Source of the DNA: Bradyrhizobiaceae bacterium
GTDB lineage: Bacteria > Pseudomonadota > Alphaproteobacteria > Rhizobiales > Hyphomicrobiaceae
Assembly: GCA_947475855.1 (NCBI GenBank)
Contig: CANJPN010000361.1
Coordinates: forward strand, 1 to 6,431
Length of the DNA stretch: 6,431 nucleotides
Reading direction: 5' to 3'
Both the position numbers and the translations under genes were made by a program. Shown piece by piece: positions 1 through 5,440 of this stretch. Every line of letters begins with the position of its first letter. Within the stretch, counting starts at the first letter, position 1. The notes beneath the pieces are model-generated. The model had not been told where the DNA came from, ran no database searches, and was given only the letters and a program-made list of their open reading frames with translations.

Positions 1-201
1 AAGGAAGCCGCCCGTCTCGGTGTACCTCTTCTCGGCGAGATCGCACTGGATCCAATAATCCGCGAACGCTCAGACGCCGGCTTGCCCATCGTCGTCAGCG
101 AACCCGATAGCCCCCACGCCGAAGCCTACCGAAGCATCGCGCAACAGATCTGGGCTCGATTGCAGCCCGGCCGCAGTCGCTCTGGGTCAGCGGTTCGATA
201 G
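1..201 (+). CDS. Mrp/ApbC-type iron-sulfur carrier ATPase, C-terminal fragment
   Basis: The window opens inside this reading frame (frame 1, stop TAG at 199-201), so only the last 66 residues are visible. They contain the segment AARLGVPLLGEIALDP, then an S-D-A-G-L-P-I-V-V stretch and a P-D-S-P-H-A-E-A-Y-R segment. This is the usual C-terminal end of Mrp/NBP35-like P-loop ATPases, which are thought to carry or transfer Fe-S clusters in the cytoplasm. The nucleotide-binding loop and the cluster-binding CxxC lie upstream of the window and cannot be checked. No hairpin terminator is obvious in the 88 nt before the next gene. The family call is fairly secure; precise function and gene name are left open because most of the protein is missing. 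Confidence 0.8.
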   Translation, partial: KEAARLGVPLLGEIALDPIIRERSDAGLPIVVSEPDSPHAEAYRSIAQQIWARLQPGRSRSGSAVR

Positions 202-230
202 CCACGACAAACCCGCCTCCCGATGCTATT

Positions 231-260
231 TTACGTCGCGAGCGGCTGACGCGGTATAAA
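231..260 (+). promoter_or_regulatory. weak candidate promoter upstream of the Uma2 gene
   Basis: A TATAAA hexamer at 255-260 sits 29 nt before the ATG at 290 in otherwise GC-rich DNA. A poor -35-like TTACGT at 231-236 lies 18 nt upstream of it. The gap between the mrp-like stop and this gene is only 88 nt, so read-through from upstream is equally possible. This is a by-eye pattern match only. Confidence 0.2.
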
Positions 261-289
261 CCGAAACTGTCACGCCCCGCAGCGAGGCT

Positions 290-862
290 ATGATGAACGC
301 ACGTGCCGGCATCAAGGTCGACAAGGCCACGTTCTACCGCTTCATCGAGCGGCAGACGGAGGGCCGGTTCGAGTTCGACAGGGGGAGCATCGTTCAGCTC
401 ATGAGTGGAGGAACATATAGCCATTCGAAGCTGATCAAGCGCCTCGAAGTCGCGCTGGACCGGCAGCTCGACTCGCTCGAGTGGGAGGTTACCAGCCAGA
501 GCCGCGGCGTCGATACTGGCGAAACGGTACGTTATCCCGACATCGTCGTCGAAGCCGCCGGAGCCGACGAGCGCGGACTTTCGACGGGAAATCCGATGCT
601 GGTGATCGAAGTCCTCTCGCCGTCAACGGAGGAGGTCGATCTGAATGTCAAGCCTGGCGAATACATGAGCCTACCTTCCCTCGTTGCCTACATCGTCGCC
701 AGCCAGACGAGCCCCCGCTTGACGGTTTGGCAGCGCGACGTCGGCGGTGGCTTTCCAGACGCTCCGGAATTTGTCGAAGGCCCCGACGCCGTGTTGTTGA
801 TCGAAGCGCTGGCTGTCGATATCGCATTGGCCGAAATTTATCGCCGCATGACTGGCAGCTGA
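290..862 (+). CDS. Uma2 family (DUF820) putative PD-(D/E)XK endonuclease
   Basis: This encodes 190 residues, the usual length for Uma2 proteins, a restriction-endonuclease-fold family of unclear biological role. The expected landmarks appear in order: a RFEFDRG segment (residues 26-32) matching the family's YE-x-x-DG start, a YSHSKL stretch (43-48) matching its conserved His region, Y-P-D (82-84) with the first acidic residue D84, then IEVLSPST (106-113) with E107, followed by D117, K121 and Y125. All putative catalytic positions are present, so it looks intact. Two ATGs occur at 290 and 293; a GAGG at 284-287 is better spaced for the second. The next gene starts 56 nt downstream on the same strand, but nothing links this family to the metabolic genes that follow. 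Substrate and role are unknown. Confidence 0.85.
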   Translation: MMNARAGIKVDKATFYRFIERQTEGRFEFDRGSIVQLMSGGTYSHSKLIKRLEVALDRQLDSLEWEVTSQSRGVDTGETVRYPDIVVEAAGADERGLSTGNPMLVIEVLSPSTEEVDLNVKPGEYMSLPSLVAYIVASQTSPRLTVWQRDVGGGFPDAPEFVEGPDAVLLIEALAVDIALAEIYRRMTGS

Positions 863-918
863 TCCGAGCACTTCTCAGTGGAAGAACTCAGTCGCCCAAA
901 ACCCATGGAACTCACGCC

Positions 919-1371
919 ATGCCCTTCAAGCTGACCATCAACGACAAGCAGCATGACGTCGATGTCGATCCCGAAACACCGCTGCTGTGGGTGTTGCGCG
1001 ACACCATCGGCCTGACCGGCACCAAGTACGGCTGCGGCATAGCTCAATGCGGCGCCTGCACCGTGCATGTGAACGGCGACGCCCAGCGCTCCTGCCAGAT
1101 CGCGGTGAAGGACGTCGGCGAGGCGAAGATCACCACAATCGAAGGCCTCTCGCCGGACTCGAGCCATCCCATCCAGAAGGCCTGGCTCGCCATTGATGTA
1201 CCCCAGTGCGGCTACTGCCAGTCCGGCATGATCATGGCCGCCGCAGCGCTTTTGAAGGAAAAAACAAAACCAACATCGAAAGACATCGACGAGCGCATTA
1301 CCAATCTATGTCGCTGCGGAACTTACACACGTGTCCGCGCCGCGATCCTCGAAGCTGCTAAGCAAGCGTGA
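919..1371 (+). CDS. XO-family dehydrogenase small subunit, [2Fe-2S] protein (IorA-like)
   Basis: This 150-residue protein is the iron-sulfur subunit of a xanthine-oxidase-family molybdenum hydroxylase and passes electrons from the Mo centre to an acceptor. The N-terminal plant-ferredoxin-like domain holds the first [2Fe-2S] cluster (C39, C44, C47, C59). The C-terminal helical domain holds the second (C97, C100, C131, C133), with motifs QCGYCQSGM (96-104) and LCRCGTYTR (130-138). All eight ligands are present. Length and the lack of any FAD-binding partner match the two-subunit IorAB type (isoquinoline 1-oxidoreductase-like) rather than three-subunit CO- or xanthine-dehydrogenases. A longer open frame runs upstream to 481, but it overlaps the Uma2 gene; ATG 919, preceded by GGAA at 907-910, fits the family N-terminus. 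There is no signal peptide, so export would have to be with the large subunit. Substrate is unknown, so no gene symbol is given. Confidence 0.92.
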   Translation: MPFKLTINDKQHDVDVDPETPLLWVLRDTIGLTGTKYGCGIAQCGACTVHVNGDAQRSCQIAVKDVGEAKITTIEGLSPDSSHPIQKAWLAIDVPQCGYCQSGMIMAAAALLKEKTKPTSKDIDERITNLCRCGTYTRVRAAILEAAKQA

Positions 1372-1377
1372 GCGAAC

Positions 1378-1383
1378 GGAGGA
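1378..1383 (+). promoter_or_regulatory. ribosome binding site deciding the large-subunit start
   Basis: GGAGGA lies 8 nt before ATG 1392. An in-frame GTG at 1368 would overlap the stop of the small subunit gene, but it has a poorer site and would add eight residues ahead of the Tat signal. The ATG at 1392 is therefore preferred. Confidence 0.75.
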
Positions 1384-1391
1384 TTGATAAC

Positions 1392-3638
1392 ATGACAACA
1401 GCCACCGATCACACGAACCTCTCGCGCCGTGCCTTTCTTCTCGCCGCCGGCGCTGCTGCCGGCAGCTTGACGCTCGGCTTTGGAACGAAGCCTGCTGCGG
1501 CAAATGGAGCGGCCAATTACGCCCCCTTCACGACGTCGACACCAGAAATCACCTCGTGGATCGTGATCCAGCCAGATGACACGACAATCATTCGGGTCGC
1601 ACGATCCGAGATGGGGCAGGGCGCGTTGACCGCACTGCCGATGCTTGTCGCGGAAGAACTCGAGTGTGACTGGAACAAAGTCAAAGCAGAATTTGCGCCG
1701 CCATCTGAGAACTATAGCCGCAAGGTCGCTTGGCGAGCGAAGGCCCAGAAGGGCGCGCCGGCCTCACACGAACTCGTCACCCATTGGGGCGCGATGTCGA
1801 CGGGCGGCAGCCGCGGTACGCGCGACAGCCAACTCTACCTTCGTGAATCAGGCGCAATGGCCCGCACGATGTTGATCGAGGCCGCTGCAAAGGATTGGAA
1901 CGTCCCAACCGCCGAGTGCACCGCCGCAGCCAGCGTCATTACCCATACCCCGTCGGGGCGTAAGACCACTTACGGCAAGGTCGCCGTTGCCGCCGCCGGC
2001 ATCACGCCGCCGACGCGCGTCACACTGAAAGACCCCAAGACGTGGCGCATCTGCGGCAAATCGGTTCGCCAGATAAACGCGCCTCTGAAAGTAAATGGCT
2101 CACTGGCCTACGGTATCGATGTCAGGCTTCCTGACATGCTCTACGCAACGATCGCGCAGTGCCCGGTATTCGGCGGCAATATCAAGAGCATCGACGACGC
2201 GAAGATCAAAACAATGCCGGGCGTGAGGCAGGTCGCGCGCCTCACCGACAGCACCGTTGTCGTGATCGCCGATAGCTTCTGGCAGGCCAAGAAAGCTCTA
2301 GAAGCCCTCCCCATCACGTGGGATGAAGGTCCGAACGCCAAGGTAACCAGCGCTTCGATCGCCGAGTTCCAGATTGCCGGTTTTGCTGCCACCAACGCTG
2401 GCGTGACGAACCAGGCGGGCGATGCCCTCGGCGCGATCGACAACGCCGCGCGCAAGATCGAAGCGGAATACCACACACCGTTCCTCGACCACGCGAACAT
2501 GGAGCCGATGAACTGCACCGCCAAGGTGGCCGACGGCAAGGTCGAAGTCTGGGTCTCGTCTCAGAACGGCGAGGCAGCCCACGCGGCGGCCGCAGAAGCC
2601 GCAGGCGTGAAACTGGAGCAGGTCTACGTCCACAAGATGCACCTCGGCGGGGGCCTCGGCCGGCGCGGTTCCTACAATGATCCGATCCACTATGCCGTTC
2701 TCGCCGCGAAGCGCACCAACGGTCGTCCCGTGAAGCTCGTCTACACGCGCGAAGAGGACATGAGCCACGGGTTTTATCGACCCGCATCTCGCGTCATCAT
2801 GCGCAGCGGCTTTGATGACAAAGGCACTCCGACCGGCGTACACATCCGCATCGCCGGCCAGTCGATCAACGCCTGGCACTTCCCAGACCGGATCAAGGAC
2901 AACCTCGATCCAGCGCAAGCGAACGGCTTCCACAAGGAGGACTTCGGCTACGCGTTCCCGAACCTCCGCGTCGAGGTCGCGATGCGCAACACGCACGTGC
3001 CGGTCGGCGTCTGGCGCTCGGTGAACTCGAGCCAGAACTCCTTCTACAAGGAGAGCTTCGTCGACGAGATGGCCCATGCCGCAGGCAAGGATCCGTTCGA
3101 GTTCCGCCGCGGTCTTCTCGCCAACGCGCCCAAGCACAAGCGCGTGCTCGAGATCGCAGCCGAGCGCGCGGGCTGGGGCAAACCGCTGCCCGCGGGCGTG
3201 TTCCGCGGCATCGCCGTGGAAAACGCATACGGCAGCTACCAAGCCGTTGTCGCCGAAGTCTCCGTCACGGATCGCGGCGCTCTCAAGGTGCTGCGTATCG
3301 TCAACGCGATCGACTGTGGCCACGCCGTCAACACCAACATCATCGAACAGCAGATGCAGGGCTCGGTCGTGATGGCGATGAGCGCGCTGCTCTACGGAGA
3401 GAACCGCGTCGATCGCGGCCGCGTCGTCGACACCAACTTCGACACCTACCAGCTCCTGCGCATCGACGAAGTACCGGTCATCGAGAACCATATCGTGCCA
3501 AGTTTCGACTTCTGGGGCGGTATCGGCGAAGCCGGCGTCCCACCGATCGCGCCAGCCATATGCAACGCGATCTTCGCCGCCACCGGCAAGCGCATCCGCT
3601 CCCTGCCGCTGAAGCACCACAACTTGGCGAAGGCCTGA
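1392..3638 (+). CDS. XO-family molybdopterin dehydrogenase large subunit, Tat-exported (IorB-like)
   Basis: This 748-residue protein is the Mo-cofactor subunit of a xanthine-oxidase-family hydroxylase, forming a pair with the [2Fe-2S] subunit 20 nt upstream. The family oxidises carbon centres such as N-heterocycles or aldehydes using water. A twin-arginine signal is clear (SRRAFLL, residues 11-17, then an Ala/Gly-rich core), with cleavage probably near residue 37, placing the enzyme in the periplasm. Landmarks in order: MGQGALTALP (74-83), EAEYHTPFLDHANMEPM (357-373), GGGLGRR (419-425), GVWRSVNSSQN (539-549), and IGEAGVPP near the C-terminus with the presumed catalytic base E713. The length is close to IorB-type proteins and no frameshift is seen. 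It is odd that the first GGG motif has Leu422 where Phe is usual. The gene ends 4 nt before soxX, so joint translation is likely. Natural substrate and acceptor are not readable; a c-type cytochrome acceptor is plausible since no FAD subunit is present. Confidence 0.92.
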   Translation: MTTATDHTNLSRRAFLLAAGAAAGSLTLGFGTKPAAANGAANYAPFTTSTPEITSWIVIQPDDTTIIRVARSEMGQGALTALPMLVAEELECDWNKVKAEFAPPSENYSRKVAWRAKAQKGAPASHELVTHWGAMSTGGSRGTRDSQLYLRESGAMARTMLIEAAAKDWNVPTAECTAAASVITHTPSGRKTTYGKVAVAAAGITPPTRVTLKDPKTWRICGKSVRQINAPLKVNGSLAYGIDVRLPDMLYATIAQCPVFGGNIKSIDDAKIKTMPGVRQVARLTDSTVVVIADSFWQAKKALEALPITWDEGPNAKVTSASIAEFQIAGFAATNAGVTNQAGDALGAIDNAARKIEAEYHTPFLDHANMEPMNCTAKVADGKVEVWVSSQNGEAAHAAAAEAAGVKLEQVYVHKMHLGGGLGRRGSYNDPIHYAVLAAKRTNGRPVKLVYTREEDMSHGFYRPASRVIMRSGFDDKGTPTGVHIRIAGQSINAWHFPDRIKDNLDPAQANGFHKEDFGYAFPNLRVEVAMRNTHVPVGVWRSVNSSQNSFYKESFVDEMAHAAGKDPFEFRRGLLANAPKHKRVLEIAAERAGWGKPLPAGVFRGIAVENAYGSYQAVVAEVSVTDRGALKVLRIVNAIDCGHAVNTNIIEQQMQGSVVMAMSALLYGENRVDRGRVVDTNFDTYQLLRIDEVPVIENHIVPSFDFWGGIGEAGVPPIAPAICNAIFAATGKRIRSLPLKHHNLAKA

Positions 3639-3642
3639 GCGC

Positions 3643-4110
3643 ATGCGCTCCGTTGGCTTTACGATCGTTGCGATTGCAGTCGCCGCAATTGGCACCTCTG
3701 GGACGACGCACGCGCAAGCAATCTCCCTCGGCAGGATCGCGAGCTTCACCATCACGGGCGACGCGATCAAAGCGCCACTCGACGGCTTGAAAGGCGACGC
3801 CACGCGCGGCCGCACGCTGGCTTACGATCCAGAACGCGGCAACTGCACCATCTGCCATCCCGTTCCCGGCGGCGATGCGCGCGTGCAAGGCACCGTAGGC
3901 CCGCCGCTCGCCGGTGTAGCCGCCCGCCTCGACGAAGGCCAGATTCGCATGCGCCTCGTCGATGGTACGAAGCTCAATCCGGAAACCATCATGCCACCCT
4001 ACTACCGTATCGAAGGCCTGAGCCGCGTCGGCCGCGAATTCGCAGGCAAGCCGATCCTCGACGCCCAGCAGATCGAGGACATCGTGGCGTTCCTCGCGAC
4101 GCTGCGCTAA
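3643..4110 (+). CDS. soxX: SoxX, monohaem c-type cytochrome of the SoxAX complex
   Basis: This 155-residue protein starts with a Sec signal peptide (hydrophobic core at about residues 5-20, likely cleavage after HAQA, 23-26). The mature part carries one haem c site, CTICH (68-72), inside the SoxX-type context GRTLAYDPERGNC. It then has QGTVGPPLAGVAARL (82-96), KLNPETIMPPYYR (110-122) with M117 as the likely distal ligand, and a C-terminal KPILDAQQIEDIVAFL segment typical of SoxX. In the Sox pathway SoxX pairs with SoxA and accepts electrons when a sulfur substrate is attached to the SoxY cysteine. It follows the Mo large subunit by 4 nt and precedes the SoxY-like gene by 22 nt. The alternative, a cytochrome subunit devoted to the dehydrogenase as in nicotinate-dehydrogenase-like enzymes, is less likely given the SoxX-specific motifs, but dual use cannot be excluded. 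Confidence 0.92.
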   Translation: MRSVGFTIVAIAVAAIGTSGTTHAQAISLGRIASFTITGDAIKAPLDGLKGDATRGRTLAYDPERGNCTICHPVPGGDARVQGTVGPPLAGVAARLDEGQIRMRLVDGTKLNPETIMPPYYRIEGLSRVGREFAGKPILDAQQIEDIVAFLATLR

Positions 4111-4132
4111 TAGAGCGAGCACACTGAGACCA

Positions 4133-4606
4133 ATGCAGCCTGCCCCCGGCACATTCACGCAAACGACCTCACGGCGCACACTTCTCGCCGGCGCCACTGC
4201 ACTGCTTGTCGTCCACAGCACACCGGTGGCTGCTGACCCCGCCGAGATGCGCGAAGCGATCCGCGCCGCAGTGGGAGACGCGCCGCTTTCGGAAGGCCGC
4301 GTACACCTCGACATTCCAGCACTCGTGGAGAACGGCAACTCCGTACCGCTGACGATCCGCGTCGACAGCCCGATGACCCATGCCGATCACGTGACGTCGA
4401 TCTACGTCTTTTCGCCGGAGAACCCGTTGCCGTCCGTTTCGCGTTTCATACTGGGACCGCGCAACGGATTGGCCGAAGTGAAGACCACGATCAGACTGGC
4501 CACGACCCAGATCCTGCATGTCGTCGCAACCATGAGCGACGGCTCACGCTGCCTCGCCACCACCGAAATCGAAGTGACGACAGCCGCCTGCTTCGATCCG
4601 ACATGA
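4133..4606 (+). CDS. SoxY-like sulfur carrier with non-canonical arm (AACIE-type)
   Basis: This 157-residue protein has a twin-arginine signal (SRRTLL, 13-18; cleavage probably after PVAA, near 34), followed by the SoxY immunoglobulin-like fold. Typical SoxY stretches are ALVENGNSVPL (63-73), DSPMTHADHV (78-87), and NPLPSVSRF (97-105). SoxY binds SoxZ and holds sulfur intermediates on a cysteine in a flexible C-terminal arm, normally ending GGCGG. Here the arm reads TTAACFDPT with C153, so the cysteine is kept but its glycines are not. This resembles a recognised side branch that I recall as SoxY-related AACIE arm proteins; I cannot confirm membership here. A second cysteine, C140, lies 13 residues earlier. 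Only a weak ribosome site precedes ATG 4133, but this start is needed for the Tat signal. The gene follows soxX by 22 nt and is followed by a hairpin. Its substrate may differ from thiosulfate. Confidence 0.88.
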   Translation: MQPAPGTFTQTTSRRTLLAGATALLVVHSTPVAADPAEMREAIRAAVGDAPLSEGRVHLDIPALVENGNSVPLTIRVDSPMTHADHVTSIYVFSPENPLPSVSRFILGPRNGLAEVKTTIRLATTQILHVVATMSDGSRCLATTEIEVTTAACFDPT

Positions 4607-4625
4607 GGCGCACTCCAAACGGGTC

Positions 4626-4654
4626 AGCCCCTCGCGGGGGGAACGCGAGGGGCT
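4626..4654. terminator. strong 11-bp hairpin between convergent genes, likely terminator
   Basis: AGCCCCTCGCG (4626-4636) pairs perfectly with CGCGAGGGGCT (4644-4654) around a 7-nt loop. It lies 20 nt after the SoxY-like stop on the + strand, and on the other strand past the end of the small minus-strand gene. No clear T-run follows on the + strand, so it is not a textbook intrinsic terminator; it may act on either strand or protect a 3' end. It is positioned to reduce read-through from soxX-soxY into soxZ-soxA. Confidence 0.6.
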
Positions 4655-4715
4655 ATCGATGGACACCTCCATACTGCGATTTGTGAGATCCTTTTCTGCT
4701 GTGACGCACCGATCA

Positions 4716-4922
4716 TCAGTAGACGCAACGGCGAACATAACCGTACGGCGTAGCGATCAGGCGGCAATAGCCGGTGTAGACGGGATAAACCGGCGCAAGC
4801 CGTACGAAGCCGACACGAACGTGATGGCCGCGCCAGCCGCGGGCCTCCGCCTCCGAACTCGACAACCCACTCCCTGCGATGGCGAGAACCGCCAGAACGG
4901 TCAATGCAAATACTCGTTTCAT
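4716..4922 (-). CDS. small secreted protein of unknown function, 68 aa
   Basis: On the minus strand an ATG at 4922-4920 is preceded by an excellent ribosome site (AAGAGGAG, 4 nt spacing) and opens a 68-codon frame ending in TGA at 4716-4718. The N-terminus is a clear Sec signal peptide (MKR, hydrophobic core at about residues 4-18, cleavage likely after AEA at 25-27). The mature part is about 41 residues, rich in Arg, Tyr, Val and His (RGWRGHHVRVGF), with two cysteines, C53 and C66, that could form one disulfide. Short secreted proteins with a SEAEARGWRG-like start and Tyr/Cys/Arg-rich tail are common in Hyphomicrobiales and have no known role. The frame stays open upstream to 5174, but that part lacks protein-like character. 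It is oriented against the sox genes and separates soxY from soxZ. Confidence 0.75.
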   Translation of the reverse strand: MKRVFALTVLAVLAIAGSGLSSSEAEARGWRGHHVRVGFVRLAPVYPVYTGYCRLIATPYGYVRRCVY

Positions 4923-4926
4923 ATTG

Positions 4927-4934
4927 CTCCTCTT
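4927..4934 (-). promoter_or_regulatory. ribosome binding site of the minus-strand small gene
   Basis: Read on the minus strand this is AAGAGGAG, ending 4 nt before the ATG at 4922. It is the strongest Shine-Dalgarno sequence near this frame and is the main reason for choosing the 68-codon start over upstream starts in the same frame. Confidence 0.65.
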
Positions 4935-5100
4935 ACACTCACTCGAAGCAGACATCAGGCATTCCGTAGCCACCTTGGCTTCCGGGCCGGCTGCATGACG
5001 ACCAACTTGCCATCGGAGCCCATTGGCTGCTGTCTCGCCAGGAACAGGAACGGCGTGATATTCCTCTCCGCAGAGTTCAAAGCAGATCCAGCGGCATCGA

Positions 5101-5105
5101 GGAGG
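5101..5105 (+). promoter_or_regulatory. ribosome binding site of soxZ
   Basis: GGAGG sits 7 nt before ATG 5113. Another ATG at 5109 is out of frame and too close to the site, so 5113 is the start; it gives the normal SoxZ N-terminus. Confidence 0.7.
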
Positions 5106-5112
5106 GAAATGC

Positions 5113-5436
5113 ATGTCGACCGCACGCGTCATCGTCCCTGACCGCGCACGCAAGGGTGAGACCTTCGAGATCAAGGCGCTGATAGGTCATTCGATGGAGA
5201 CCGGCTTTCGCAAGAACGCCGAAGGCGACGCCATCCCGCGCGACATTGTCACCCGGTTCTCATGCCGCTACGACGGCGAGGACATTTTCGTCTGGGAATT
5301 GCACCCTGGTGTCGCGGCTAACCCGTTCATCGCATTCCATGCCGTTGCAACACGCTCCGGCGACATCGAACTCGTCTGGCTGGGCATGAACGGCTTCGAG
5401 CATCGCGAGCGGCGCAGGATCACGGTAGTTGGATAA
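5113..5436 (+). CDS. soxZ: SoxZ, partner subunit of the SoxYZ sulfur carrier
   Basis: This 107-residue protein is of normal SoxZ length. Family features are plain: RKGETFEIKALIGHSMETG (13-31), IPRDI (41-45), FSCRYDGEDIF (49-59) and LHPGVAANPFIAF (63-75). SoxZ forms a tight heterodimer with SoxY and helps present the carrier arm to SoxAX and the other Sox enzymes in the periplasm. It has no signal peptide, as usual; export depends on riding with Tat-targeted SoxY. Unusually, soxZ is 506 nt from the SoxY-like gene instead of directly after it. It ends 4 nt before soxA, so these two are likely co-translated. The C-terminal strand (RERRRITVVG) is more basic than I expect for SoxZ. Confidence 0.93.
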   Translation: MSTARVIVPDRARKGETFEIKALIGHSMETGFRKNAEGDAIPRDIVTRFSCRYDGEDIFVWELHPGVAANPFIAFHAVATRSGDIELVWLGMNGFEHRERRRITVVG

Positions 5437-5440
5437 GGGC

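Larger units (their letters stand above)
4923..5112. other. divergent intergenic region between the small gene and soxZ
   Basis: These 190 nt separate two divergently oriented starts and so should hold promoters for both the minus-strand small gene and soxZ-soxA. I find no convincing -35/-10 pair, operator palindrome or RNA gene by eye. The one clear element on the + strand is the soxZ ribosome site at its right end. Open frames crossing it on either strand look non-coding. Confidence 0.4.

Noticed and set aside
481..918. Upstream extension of the [2Fe-2S] subunit frame
   Set aside because: It overlaps the Uma2 gene in another frame and reads as an Arg-rich shadow. The family N-terminus begins at ATG 919.
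2298..3815. 505-codon open frame on the minus strand opposite the Mo large subunit and soxX
   Set aside because: It is a mirror of a GC-rich coding strand. Its product shows no family motif, and it overlaps two genes with clear motifs in the other direction.
3643..4110. Cytochrome as a dedicated third subunit of the dehydrogenase instead of SoxX
   Set aside because: Spacing would allow it, but the IMPPYYR and KPILDAQQIEDIVAFL segments are SoxX signatures and a SoxA partner is encoded nearby.
3478..4338. 286-codon minus-strand open frame across soxX and soxY
   Set aside because: It lies antisense to well-supported soxX and SoxY-like genes, with low-complexity Arg/Ser/Ala content and no recognisable domain.
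4659..5141. 160-codon + strand frame between soxY and soxZ
   Set aside because: It is antisense to the small secreted protein gene, runs out of frame into soxZ, and has no family-like features or ribosome site.
4923..5174. Upstream extension of the minus-strand small gene to 152 codons
   Set aside because: It would bury a clear signal peptide in mid-protein and ignore the strong ribosome site next to ATG 4922. The added part looks non-coding.
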